Source: Trichothermofontia sichuanensis B231 (GTDB lineage Bacteria; Cyanobacteriota; Cyanobacteriia; B231). Taken from it: DNA of 64,000 nt. Position numbers and translations under genes: made by a program. The notes beneath the pieces are model-generated. The model ran no database searches. It had not been told where the DNA came from and saw nothing but the letters and a program-made list of their open reading frames with translations. The stretch spans positions 2,172,501 through 2,236,500 of the forward strand of contig NZ_CP110848.1 of the NCBI RefSeq assembly GCF_026240635.1, written 5' to 3'. Positions 1-8,426 of the stretch are shown in pieces; positions within the stretch are counted from its first letter, which is position 1, and every line of letters begins with the position of its first letter.

Positions 1-1
1 A

Positions 2-1807
2 AGCACCCTCGATGCTGAATATCGAGGGGTAACCCATGAATATTTATATGTTCCCAATGTCCGGAGAACTACACTCACTGGGATCAGATTTATTGAGTAT
101 TGTGATGGAGGAAATCGCCCAGAGAAATTGCAACGAGATGTCCAACTTCTCAAAGTAGGCTTGAAAATAGAGCCAGAAAATGAGAGATATTGGTTTTATC
201 TTGGTCAAACCTATAAAGACTTGAAACAGTATGATAAAGCTATTTTCTGTTATAAAAAACGATTAGAATTAGGGATTGCATTCAAGGAGAAACAATGGCA
301 AGAAGAAATGTACTATTCTCTCTATATGCTAGGTCGCTGCTACCAAGAGATTAAAAATTGGGCTGCGGCTCTTGCCTATTACTTGGAAGCCTATGAATAC
401 TATCCAAAACGATCCGAATCGATTTATGAAATTACCCAGTACTATCGTAGTCTTAAAAAGCATAAACTAGCCTATAAGTTTGCTCAATGGGGGGCCGCCA
501 TACCCTATCCCCACGATGATATTCTCTTTGTCAGTCGCGATGTTTATAATTACAAATTCCTATATGAATTAAGTATCCTTTTTTACTACTCTGGTGAGAA
601 AGATAAAGGTTATTTGCTATCGGAACTATTAATTCACGATCGCGAGCGGGGTGTCAATGACACAACCCGCTTTAATGTCCATGCAAATCTATTGTTCTAT
701 ATTGAATCCCTGGAAAGCTATCTTCAACCGATTGAGGCGCAACAACCCTGCATTACTTTCCAACACTTGACAGCTCAGAAAGTCAAAGACACCAATAAAC
801 TTATTAACCCTTCTATTCTTTTCGACCCAGCAGAAAACCGATACCTCCTTAACGTTCGCGAGGTCAACTATATCTACGACTTAGAAAGAAACCTACACAT
901 CCCCGATGGTGATGCGGCCATTACCCATAACCATTTACTAGAGATCAGTGCGGATCACATTGCTAATCTAGAAACCTTATACAAATCTGGAAGTCCCCTA
1001 GTTCGAGAATATTTCATCACCGAACCTCAAGATGCAACCATTGTCAAGACTTATCCTAGCCTTGTCATTGGTTATGAAGACATGCGACTCCTCAAAATCC
1101 AGGGAGAATTGTGGGGACTAGCGGCGGCACGGATGACCAATGAGAAGAACCTAAATGAAATGGTTATTTGTCGGCTTAACCACCAGGCCAGGACCCCTGC
1201 TAGCACTCGCCATGATGCTGAAAATCAACCTCGCATTGATACTAACAAGGTCTTGATCCTCAGAGGGTATGAGGAAGAAAAACATCAAAAGAACTGGATG
1301 CCCTTTTGCTTCAAAGATGAACTCTATTTGATTTATCAAATGGAACCCTTAACTATCTTGAAGCCCAACCTAGAAACGGGTTATTGCGATCGCGTCCACG
1401 AAAGTCGAATCGAACTCAATCTGGGTCAATATCGAGGCGGGAGCCAACTTATTGAGTATGAGGCCGGCTACTTAACCCTCGTCCACGAAGTGATTTGGCA
1501 AAATAATCGACGCTATTATTGTCACCGTTTTGTGTATCTCAAACATCAACAACCGATTGAAGACTGTCAATATCCCCAATTAGAGGTTGCTGAAATTTCC
1601 CCTCTCTTCTACTTTAAGGAGAAATCCGTTGAATATGTCTGCGGGCTGAGCATGACCCCCGATCGCCAATCCCTGCTCATTAGCTTTGGCGTCAACGATC
1701 GTGAAGCCTATCTCGCCACCCTGCCCACGCGATCGCTCCCACACCTGCTTACCCTACGGCACCAGATTGCAACTTACCCCGTCTGTCCACCAGCGGCGAT
1801 CAACTAG
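2..1807 (+). CDS. Glycosyltransferase/TPR protein with C-terminal beta-propeller-like domain (5' end outside window)
   Basis: The frame is open from the first bases of the window, so this gene starts upstream. The first residues (STLDAEYRGVTHEYL..., then IEYCDGGNRPEKLQRD) resemble the end of a family 2 glycosyltransferase catalytic region followed by tetratricopeptide repeats (visible residues about 40-180: YWFYLGQTYKDL, AIFCYKKRLELG). A second domain follows from about residue 260, with recurring blocks INPSILFD, YEDMRLLK, HQKNWMPF and YRGGSQL. It looks like the five-bladed propeller found behind such glycosyltransferases or in GH130-like proteins. The probable role is glycan or cell-surface polysaccharide modification, with no substrate inferable. 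The TTG at 128 is an internal codon, not the start, because the homologous-looking sequence continues upstream of it. The DNA is A+T-rich compared with the following genes. Confidence 0.75.
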   Translation, partial: STLDAEYRGVTHEYLYVPNVRRTTLTGIRFIEYCDGGNRPEKLQRDVQLLKVGLKIEPENERYWFYLGQTYKDLKQYDKAIFCYKKRLELGIAFKEKQWQEEMYYSLYMLGRCYQEIKNWAAALAYYLEAYEYYPKRSESIYEITQYYRSLKKHKLAYKFAQWGAAIPYPHDDILFVSRDVYNYKFLYELSILFYYSGEKDKGYLLSELLIHDRERGVNDTTRFNVHANLLFYIESLESYLQPIEAQQPCITFQHLTAQKVKDTNKLINPSILFDPAENRYLLNVREVNYIYDLERNLHIPDGDAAITHNHLLEISADHIANLETLYKSGSPLVREYFITEPQDATIVKTYPSLVIGYEDMRLLKIQGELWGLAAARMTNEKNLNEMVICRLNHQARTPASTRHDAENQPRIDTNKVLILRGYEEEKHQKNWMPFCFKDELYLIYQMEPLTILKPNLETGYCDRVHESRIELNLGQYRGGSQLIEYEAGYLTLVHEVIWQNNRRYYCHRFVYLKHQQPIEDCQYPQLEVAEISPLFYFKEKSVEYVCGLSMTPDRQSLLISFGVNDREAYLATLPTRSLPHLLTLRHQIATYPVCPPAAIN

Positions 1808-1991
1808 AGCGTCTTGCTCGTCTATTCAAGCGCCAAACTCCAAACCGATTCCCTGCCCCCGATGCCCATCCTTCGCTATATCCTGCCGGCGCTAAATCTA
1901 ACTCCGCCCACCTCAGTTAACGGGCATCAAGGGATGCAACAAAATGCCAACTTCCCATGCGGCGATCGCCGCCGTAGGGTAAATTACACGT

Positions 1992-2744
1992 ATGCACGAT
2001 GATGACGAGCGACTAGTTCTGGACCCGGACGCCGTTCTGGGTAGCCCCCTGGATGACTTGGAGGCGATCGATGCTGATACGACGCCCAAGCCCGATCCAG
2101 AGGCCATGTTGCAATTGCTTGACTCCCCCGACCCCCAGCAACGCATGTTAGCCGCCCGCGCCTTCTGCGATATTCAAGATGAACGGGCGATTCCCCAACT
2201 AATCCACCTTCTGCGCGATCGCTGTCCCCTTGTGCGGGTAAGTGCCGCCTATGCCCTGGGACGCAACCCCAGCATCACGGCAGTAGACGCTCTGATTGCC
2301 CAACTCGCGGACTGGAATGGGTATGTCCGCAAAGGCGTTGTCTGGGCATTGGGAAATTGCCACGACGAACGATCGTTACTCCCGCTGATTGATGCCCTCA
2401 AGACTGATATTGCAGCAGTACGCCTCTGGGCCGCCAGTGCTCTGGGGCAGATGGCCGCAGTCGGCTATGAGGCAACGATCGCCGCAATCCCCCCCCTGAT
2501 TGAAGCCCTCCGCCGCGATCCGGCAGCCGTGGTACGCAGTAATTGTGCTTGGTCTCTGGGCCAACTGTGCCGTGAACTCCCCTCGAACGTGGTCTATGCC
2601 ACAGCCGTAGATGCCCTGATTGAAACCCTCGTCGAAGATCCCGATCTGGGCGTCCAGGCCGATGCCAAAGCCTCCCTCCTTAAAATCGGTGATTCCCGGG
2701 CACTCCAGATGATCGAAACGCTGGAACAGGAAGGATTTTTATAA
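1992..2744 (+). CDS. HEAT-repeat protein (PBS lyase HEAT-like)
   Basis: This 250-residue protein has an acidic N-terminus (MHDDDERLVLDPD) followed by about five HEAT-like units of roughly 30 residues. Typical unit starts are DERAIPQLIHLLRD, AVDALIAQLAD, DERSLLPLIDAL and AVDALIETLVED, each with the PLVRVSAAYALG-type second helix. HEAT-repeat proteins of this type in cyanobacteria include phycobilin lyase subunits (CpcE/F), NblB and many general scaffold proteins. Nothing here proves phycobiliprotein work, and no phycobiliprotein gene is nearby. ATG 1992 is the only good start. It is a single-gene unit, 184 bp after the glycosyltransferase and followed by a repeat-rich gap. Confidence 0.8.
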   Translation: MHDDDERLVLDPDAVLGSPLDDLEAIDADTTPKPDPEAMLQLLDSPDPQQRMLAARAFCDIQDERAIPQLIHLLRDRCPLVRVSAAYALGRNPSITAVDALIAQLADWNGYVRKGVVWALGNCHDERSLLPLIDALKTDIAAVRLWAASALGQMAAVGYEATIAAIPPLIEALRRDPAAVVRSNCAWSLGQLCRELPSNVVYATAVDALIETLVEDPDLGVQADAKASLLKIGDSRALQMIETLEQEGFL

Positions 2745-2885
2745 TTCTCCCCACTTCTTTACCAAAAATTCATATAATTGAAGACCACAAACCTGTTCCC
2801 TCCGTAGATCTACCTGACACCATACAGTGTCACCCCTTGTATTTGTCTTGAGTAGTTAGGGAATTCTATGTAAGTGTGCTGGTGA

Positions 2886-3073
2886 CCCTGGTTGACTGAC
2901 CCATCTTTTCCCCTTATGAGAGCAAAGAGAAAAAGAGAAGAGAGGCAAGAGAAACGCAGATAGTCGCTCAGTTTCCCTCACTTCTCACGCCTCTATCCCC
3001 ACTTCTAAGTCCCTGAGCAGCTCGGGCAGAGGGGTTGGGGTGAGGGTAGTTCGAGTTTTGTCGGTCAATCAGG
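2886..3073. repeat. Dispersed repeat family D copy 1, containing family E motif
   Basis: The ends are inverted: the left end reads CCTGGTTGACTGACCC and the right end, reverse-complemented, reads CCTGATTGACCGACAA. Other copies are at 24743-24954 and 44647-44808. Inside, 2956-3015 carries the family E motif (GATAGTCGCTCAGTTTCCC and onward), also seen at 45993-46053 and, inverted, at 61008-61050. No coding capacity is visible. The rest of the gap 2745-3277 holds no gene that I can support. Confidence 0.6.
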
Positions 3074-3277
3074 CGAGTCATCGGTTCGATGCGATTACGA
3101 GGCCGGATCGTCAAGGGATTCTGGTGGTCTTTGGCCTAGTCTCGTCAGCAGCTTACGATCGGTGCCAACCGGCTGGTGACAGTACTCATTACTTTTGGCC
3201 AATGAGATGCTGATTGGATCAGGATCTTGAACGCTCTCTAGTTTCCCCATGCTGATCTTAAACTGTTGGATTTGATT

Positions 3278-4047
3278 ATGAAGTTTGTACTGACAGCTAG
3301 CCTGGTGGCAGCTACAACTGCGACAACCCTTCTTAGCGGGACGCGCCCGCCCAGTCCTTCTCATTTACAACCAATTTTTCTGGGAACCCGCCGACGGGCA
3401 ATATCATCCTGGAGTCTATTGTTGCCGAGGATGGGATGCTGTTTACAGATTTTGTCCTCGTTGAAACTGCTCGGATTCTGACAAACCCAGCATACACGGG
3501 GGGCAATAGTGGTGCCGCGAGTGCTGATCGCGGGGACGAAGCCGATGGCATTGCGGTCGAAGATCCGACAGCGGCTCATATTGTTGCGAGTTTAGGCAAC
3601 CTGAATCTGAATAACATTATTGATACGGAGGATCAAGGGTACTTCACGATCGACCTAGGGTTTGCCCAAGCTGTCAACTATCTCTTCGTCTGGGAGCGGG
3701 GCCAAAATAGCCGGTTAGGTCTCCAAGCCCTGGATGCTCAGAACAACCCGATCGGTCAGTTCCTAGAACTATTTAGTGGTGACTTTGCGAGTGCTGGCTT
3801 CAGCATTGATACAACCGAGATTGCGGGACCACAACCCGTTGGTTCACGGGGGATTCGTGTCTCAGAGTTCGGTATTACCGATCCCATCACAGGGATTCGG
3901 GTTTCGGCCCAACCCCACTATAATGGTCCAGATTTCAAAGTTGTCGGGGCTTCGGAGGGGGTCCCTGAACCCACAACGATGTTAGGACTGGCTTTAGCAG
4001 GAGCAGGCTTAGTCTATAGTCGTCGCCGTCGGCTAGTGCAACCCTAA
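3278..4047 (+). pseudogene. PEP-CTERM sorted exoprotein, frameshifted in the signal peptide
   Basis: ATG 3278 opens a signal peptide (MKFVLTASLVAATTATTLLSG), which then runs into the wrong frame. The mature protein continues in another frame from about 3341 (DAPAQSFSFTTNFSGN...) to the stop at 4047. Adding one G to the GGG run at 3338-3340 would join the halves as LLSG-DAPAQS, with a normal signal-peptidase site (APAQ-S). The C-terminus has the canonical sorting signal: VPEPTTMLGLALAGAGL, a hydrophobic stretch, then SRRRR. PEP-CTERM proteins are processed by an exosortase and exported to the surface or matrix. The body is about 200 residues and low in cysteine, with no recognised enzymatic domain. 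The frameshift may be real, phase-variable in the G run, or an assembly error. Confidence 0.75.
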
Positions 4048-4076
4048 GAAAATACCAGCAATGGTTGATTGAGCAC

Positions 4077-4182
4077 TATAGTCATTGCCATTTAGCTGAA
4101 ACAGCCCCCTCACCCCCAGCCCCTCTCCCGCTCTGGGAGAGGGGAGTGAAAAACTGTATCGTTCTTATTTGGATTGGCCATA
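4077..4182. repeat. Dispersed repeat family C copy (TA-flanked, about 106 bp)
   Basis: This copy begins TATAGTCATTGCCATTTAG and ends GGATTGGCCATA. The centre holds the palindrome CCCTCTCCCGCTCTGGGAGAGGGG. Similar copies lie at 8309-8415 (inverted) and 31912-32018 (inverted), with partial copies near 22620, 45908 and 61230. TA at both ends is compatible with insertion into TA dinucleotides, as for IS630/Tc1-type non-autonomous elements, but that assignment is inference. Confidence 0.65.
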
Positions 4183-4279
4183 TCCTCGGATGCCTTCCCT
4201 TCCCTGCAAAGGGAGGTGGCCTCCCCCTCCCCCAAGCGACAGCGGGGGAGAAGCCCAACGGCATCACGCAGACTACTCA

Positions 4280-4321
4280 CTGATGCTCACCTACTGATGC
4301 TCACCTACTGATGCTCACCTA
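4280..4321. repeat. Three perfect 14-bp tandem repeats overlapping the hrcA stop codon
   Basis: The unit CTGATGCTCACCTA occurs three times without interruption. On the minus strand the last unit supplies the TAG stop codon of hrcA (4319-4321), and the other two lie just downstream. Confidence 0.9.
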
Positions 4322-5458
4322 ACGCAGTGACTCCGATAGGTAATTGGCCCCCGCTTCTACTGCCGCGATCGCTGTTTCATAGACCATCCGCGTGGGACCT
4401 AGGACGGTAACACTCCCCACTGGCGTTAAGCCACGATAATAGGTAGACGACACCAGCGCACAGGTCCGAATGGATTCCAGGGGATTTTCTGCCCCAATAC
4501 GGACCGTGACGCGGCTGCCCGGCAGCGGGTCCTCCGAGGCTTCAAAAATCAGTGGCGACAATTGCTCCTGGTGCTCTTCCAACAATTGCATCAGGGTTTG
4601 TACCTGCTCTAGCTCAGCAAACTCTGGTTGCCGCAATACCTCCGAAACTCCTGCAACCAAAACAGGGGGAACTGTCCAGGAGTGGGCAAGGGACTTCAGG
4701 TGGGATACCAGCATCCGCAAGAAATCCGCATACTGGGCAAACTCCTGATCCAATTCCTCAGGATTGATCGTACTCAGTGTGGTCAACGGCTGGCCCCGCC
4801 AGCGCTGATTCAGAAAATTCGACAGGATTTTGAGTTCATGCTCGATCGCTTCGGGATCATCCCACTCGAACGGCGGTAACGATCGATATCTAGGGGCGGG
4901 GGACGTTGAACCCGATAGCTGGGCCATCCCATTAGCATATCGCTGCAAATCGATCAACACCGATTGCGTTTCATAGATATCGGTGACCACAATCAGCATG
5001 ATTTGCCCCGGATCAACCTGGACTAATTGCAGGTGACGAATCGTAGCCGTCGAGGTTTGGGGCAGCGTGATCAGCGTAATATATCCACTTAAGCGGGCCA
5101 GCAGATGGGCTGCACCCCATAGTAACGCCTCCAGACTCATGGTCTGCCGTCCCAATTGCTGCGACAGGGCGGTATACACCTGCTGCTCCAATTCCTCGGA
5201 GGGCGTGAGGAGTTGATCGACATAAATCCGATAGCCCGAGTCCGAGGGGACCCGTCCAGCGGAGGTATGGGGTTGGTATAACAAGCCGGCCTTTTCCAGC
5301 ACCCCCATCGCATTGCGAATCGTTGCCGGACTCACTCGGAAGTCAAATTCCTCCGTGAGCGCCTTTGATCCCACTGGCTCCGCAGTCGCAATATAATGTC
5401 GTACGGTTGCCCAGAGGACTTGTTGTTGCCGACTGGTCAGATTTACACGCACAGCCAT
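4319..5458 (-). CDS. hrcA: Heat-inducible transcription repressor HrcA
   Basis: HrcA is the repressor that binds CIRCE operators of groESL-type heat-shock genes and is itself folded by GroEL. The 379-residue length is close to the cyanobacterial norm. The N-terminal winged helix is clear: [17 protein letters not shown], then EPVGSKAL and the recognition part [17 protein letters not shown], ending with [19 protein letters not shown]. The effector/inserted dimerisation region follows ([19 protein letters not shown] near the C-terminus). ATG 5458 directly precedes [10 protein letters not shown] see no CIRCE inverted repeat upstream of this gene or upstream of clpB at 55.9 kb, so its targets are probably elsewhere. 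The gene upstream on the same strand is the IMPase-family gene, 152 bp away. Confidence 0.95.
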   Translation of the reverse strand: MAVRVNLTSRQQQVLWATVRHYIATAEPVGSKALTEEFDFRVSPATIRNAMGVLEKAGLLYQPHTSAGRVPSDSGYRIYVDQLLTPSEELEQQVYTALSQQLGRQTMSLEALLWGAAHLLARLSGYITLITLPQTSTATIRHLQLVQVDPGQIMLIVVTDIYETQSVLIDLQRYANGMAQLSGSTSPAPRYRSLPPFEWDDPEAIEHELKILSNFLNQRWRGQPLTTLSTINPEELDQEFAQYADFLRMLVSHLKSLAHSWTVPPVLVAGVSEVLRQPEFAELEQVQTLMQLLEEHQEQLSPLIFEASEDPLPGSRVTVRIGAENPLESIRTCALVSSTYYRGLTPVGSVTVLGPTRMVYETAIAAVEAGANYLSESLR

Positions 5459-5610
5459 TGAAGTCGCCAGCTTAATATCTAAGGCTTGATATCTTAAGGA
5501 TGGTATCGGTGTTTGAAAAATGCAAGGTAAAGACTAGGATACAGTGCTCTTACCAACTTTGTGTGTCGATCGCGACGACTGGCGGGCTGAACGTTAACCC
5601 CTCTGGCGGT

Positions 5611-6492
5611 CTAGGGAGACTTGGGCGCAGGTGTTCCTATCGCCGGTTCGCCAGACACTTCACGCTGGCGAAGGGGCTGTACTAGCGGCAAAAAGACAGA
5701 AACTAAATTAGGGTGGCTGACTAGGAGGGTGGGATAGGCCCGCTGACCGTAATCCGTATGGGGAACCAGGGGAAATAGACGATCAGTATGGAGAGGGACC
5801 CAAACGGTCCCTGCTGCCTGGGCGATCGGCCACACCCCAGCAATATCCCAGATTTTCGGCGTTGCTTCCACACCGCCTAGGGAGATTCCCGCTGCTACCA
5901 TCAGCAGGTTATAGCTGGCAACACCCAACATCCGGATCTTACAGGGAAACCCCTGCGCCAATACGGCAGTACTACGGGTGCAGAGGTTAAAGAAATGGGT
6001 GTGGGTGTTAATCAGGGGTTCCCCTTTCCACAGATCATCTCTGCTGCGGATCATTCGCTGATTGAGGTAAGCTGCGGGTGTGAGGTCAAGGCCAGAGCTA
6101 CCGGGCCAAAAGCCGTAGAAGATTTGCCGAATGGGGGGAAGTGCCACATAGCCAAAGACAGGCGTCCCTTGGTAGAGCAGACCGAGGGAAATGCCCCAAA
6201 GGGGAATCCCCCTGGCGAAATTCGTGGTCCCATCCAGGGGGTCAACAATCCAGCACCAGTCACCGGTAGGAAAGGTGTGGGCTAACTCTTCGGTTAGGAC
6301 CCCATGATCCGGAAAAACCGTCGCGATCGCTTCGCGAATCACTTGATCCGCCCATTGATCGGAACGAGTCACCAAACTCCCATCCGCCTTTTGGGTGGCC
6401 TGGACCTGACCAAAATCCGCCAGCAGTTGTTCCCCCACTTGAGTAGTGGTCGCTTCTGCCAAATTCAGAACACGCTTCCAAAATTCATCCAT
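5611..6492 (-). CDS. Inositol monophosphatase family protein
   Basis: This is a metal-dependent sugar-phosphatase superfamily enzyme of 293 residues. Visible metal/phosphate motifs are GVLTEE (E68-E69), WIVDPLDGTTNF (D84-P-L-D87-G-T) and the late WDIAG aspartate. Family members hydrolyse inositol-1-phosphate, histidinol phosphate, fructose-1,6-bisphosphate or 3'-phosphoadenosine phosphate. The sequence does not decide among these. It is soluble, with no signal peptide. It lies 66 bp downstream of the BCD-family transporter gene on the same strand and could be co-transcribed with it. Confidence 0.88.
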   Translation of the reverse strand: MDEFWKRVLNLAEATTTQVGEQLLADFGQVQATQKADGSLVTRSDQWADQVIREAIATVFPDHGVLTEELAHTFPTGDWCWIVDPLDGTTNFARGIPLWGISLGLLYQGTPVFGYVALPPIRQIFYGFWPGSSGLDLTPAAYLNQRMIRSRDDLWKGEPLINTHTHFFNLCTRSTAVLAQGFPCKIRMLGVASYNLLMVAAGISLGGVEATPKIWDIAGVWPIAQAAGTVWVPLHTDRLFPLVPHTDYGQRAYPTLLVSHPNLVSVFLPLVQPLRQREVSGEPAIGTPAPKSP

Positions 6493-6558
6493 TGCTAGAA
6501 ATTTGCCATTTACCGCTGGGGGTAGCTGCCCCCCTCTCCCCTGTTGCCTAATCAGTGC

Positions 6559-8040
6559 CTAATCGAGTTCACTCTCCAGGATCGTCGTAATGGCCTGCTT
6601 CGCGTTCTGGCGAAACTCCTGTACATTCACCTTTTGCAAGAACCCGACAGCGATCAACATGCCAATTGCCTGGAGAACAAACACGGCTCCGTAGGACACC
6701 AGCGGTAGGGCAATCCATTGCTCCATAAGGGTTTGTACGCTGCCCCCCAGCACAGTGGCCACCCCACGGGCGATCGCCTGGGACAACCCCCACGCCCCAA
6801 TGAAGGTCCCGGCAGTTTCCGCGATCGTCAGATCCAACATCATGCTAATCGCACCGGTGGTTGTGATACCAGAGGCCAAGCCAAACAGCAACAGGGCTGC
6901 TAACAACAGGGACACCTCGTGACTGAAGCCCGCCAACAGGATGAGGACAAAACACCCCGAAACGGCGAAACAGCCGAGGCGAGTTGTCTGTTGCTTGCCT
7001 AAATGGGGCACGACCAGAAACCCGGTGGTACTGAGGCCAACCAACGTCCCCAGTCCCCAAAAGGCATTTAACCGCGTGGTCTCTGCCACCGGCATCTGGA
7101 ATACTTTAGCAGCATAGGGTTCCAAAATGGGTTCCTGCATAAACAGGCTAATGGTCATGACCAGCAGGAAGGTGAAGAAGAGTGCTGTCTGCCGGGATGC
7201 CGTGAGGACTCGAATCGCACGCCCCAGGGTAACGCTTTCTTCCCGATCGGCGATACTCGATCGCGAGCGATAACGGGAAAACGTTTTTTCGACACCGATC
7301 GTGCCCACGGCAATTAAGCCTAGCACTAGGAGCAAAATCGTTGAGAAAAGACGGTTAAGGGAGGCTTGTACCGTGGCGATCGCGGCCCCTAGTTCCAATT
7401 GTTTGAGGAGGATACTACTGATGATCGCCCCGATAATAATGCCCACCATCAGCATCGACCAGACAACACCGACCAGTTTCGAGCGATTATTCTCTTCCGA
7501 CACATCCACAAGCAGGGCTGCAAAAGGGGTGGAACTGGCACTGAGGGCAAGACCGTAGAAACCAAAGATGGCTGCTAACACCCCCACTAACCCATAGGTC
7601 TGGAGGGACCAACCCTGGGTTTCCAGACTGCTGCCCAACTGCCAACTGACTTGTAGGGCCAGGAAGGCAGCAGCTACGAAACAGAGGGCACCAACCCAGA
7701 TATAGCCTGTCCGGTGATAGCCCAGAAAGGGTTTGGCATCGGACAGTTGCCCAAACCAAACCCGGGCCGGAGCCATAAACTGGTGAACCGCGATCGTGCT
7801 GGCCGCCACCACTGCCGGAATGCCCAACTCGGCAATCATGATCCGGTTCAGAACCCCTAGGGTAAGGAGCGACATCATCCCCAGGCCCATTTGAAACAGG
7901 CCGAGGCGCAGCATGGTAACAATGCCCAGTGTTGGCGGTGGGGAACCCGCGGGGAGGACAGATGAGGCGGACGCGATCGGCGCGTCGTTAGGGAGTTTAG
8001 AAGGGAGTTTAGAGGTCTCATCAGGGAGCTTAGACGTCAT
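6559..8040 (-). CDS. BCD-family MFS transporter (PucC/LhaA-like)
   Basis: This polytopic membrane protein has about twelve hydrophobic segments. The signature region after the first helix reads LGVLNRIMIAELGIP, then MAPARVWFGQLSDAKPF and GYHRTGYIW. This matches the bacteriochlorophyll/chlorophyll-associated major facilitator family (PucC, LhaA), whose cyanobacterial members are thought to act in pigment or light-harvesting assembly. ATG 8040 is preferred; an upstream extension of 12 residues with non-ATG starts looks spurious. The first 45 residues (SKLPDETSKLPSKLP...) are low-complexity, and their DNA contains short repeats of GGGAGTTTAGA, so this tail is likely recent sequence. Confidence 0.85.
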   Translation of the reverse strand: MTSKLPDETSKLPSKLPNDAPIASASSVLPAGSPPPTLGIVTMLRLGLFQMGLGMMSLLTLGVLNRIMIAELGIPAVVAASTIAVHQFMAPARVWFGQLSDAKPFLGYHRTGYIWVGALCFVAAAFLALQVSWQLGSSLETQGWSLQTYGLVGVLAAIFGFYGLALSASSTPFAALLVDVSEENNRSKLVGVVWSMLMVGIIIGAIISSILLKQLELGAAIATVQASLNRLFSTILLLVLGLIAVGTIGVEKTFSRYRSRSSIADREESVTLGRAIRVLTASRQTALFFTFLLVMTISLFMQEPILEPYAAKVFQMPVAETTRLNAFWGLGTLVGLSTTGFLVVPHLGKQQTTRLGCFAVSGCFVLILLAGFSHEVSLLLAALLLFGLASGITTTGAISMMLDLTIAETAGTFIGAWGLSQAIARGVATVLGGSVQTLMEQWIALPLVSYGAVFVLQAIGMLIAVGFLQKVNVQEFRQNAKQAITTILESELD

Positions 8041-8177
8041 GGACCACACCATACAGACTAGCAATAGCACGCACACTCACAGGCGAGTTATTCCCCATCC
8101 TACAGGGGGATACCCCCAGCACAGCTTTTTCAAAGGCAAGAGTCAGCCCATCTCCAAGGCGATTGCCACCCAGAAGC

Positions 8178-8308
8178 ATACAGCCTTTACCTAATTTCTT
8201 CACTTTACCTAATTTCTTCAGTACACCGTTAAGGTTTGACTTTTGGCTTTTGATCCGACCGGCAGCCTTCATCCCCCAACCCCTTCTCCCACCGGGGACG
8301 CAGGAACT
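8178..8308. repeat. Partial family B repeat with an internal 18-bp tandem duplication
   Basis: This starts ATACAGCCTTTACCTAA, the family B left end. TTTACCTAATTTCTTCA is duplicated in tandem here, followed by the usual GTACACCGTTAAGG and GATCCGACCGGCAGCC segments. Full-length relatives are at 17387-17612, 31684-31914 and 32146-32369. Confidence 0.6.
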
Positions 8309-8415
8309 TTATGGCCAATCCAAATAAGAACAATACAGTTTTCACTCCTCTCTCCTGCCCTGGGAGAGAGGCTGGGGGTGAGGGGGCTGTTTCAGCCTAA
8401 ATGGCAATGACTATA
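8309..8415. repeat. Dispersed repeat family C copy, inverted
   Basis: The left end is TATGGCCAATCCAAATAAG and the right end is CCTAAATGGCAATGACTATA, the reverse of the copy at 4077-4182. It abuts the family B fragment and lies 12 bp beyond the stop codon of the 1369-aa membrane protein. Confidence 0.65.
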
Positions 8416-8426
8416 ATTAGGGGACT

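Noticed and set aside
4065-4283. Small open frames within G+C-rich repeats (also near 8280, 31650, 32140 and 61000)
   Set aside because: They are translations of dispersed repeats with GRGAGGEG-type low complexity and no start signals.
5459-5610. CIRCE operator upstream of hrcA
   Set aside because: No TTAGCACTC-N9-GAGTGCTAA inverted repeat is present; a lone half-site at 17110 has no partner.
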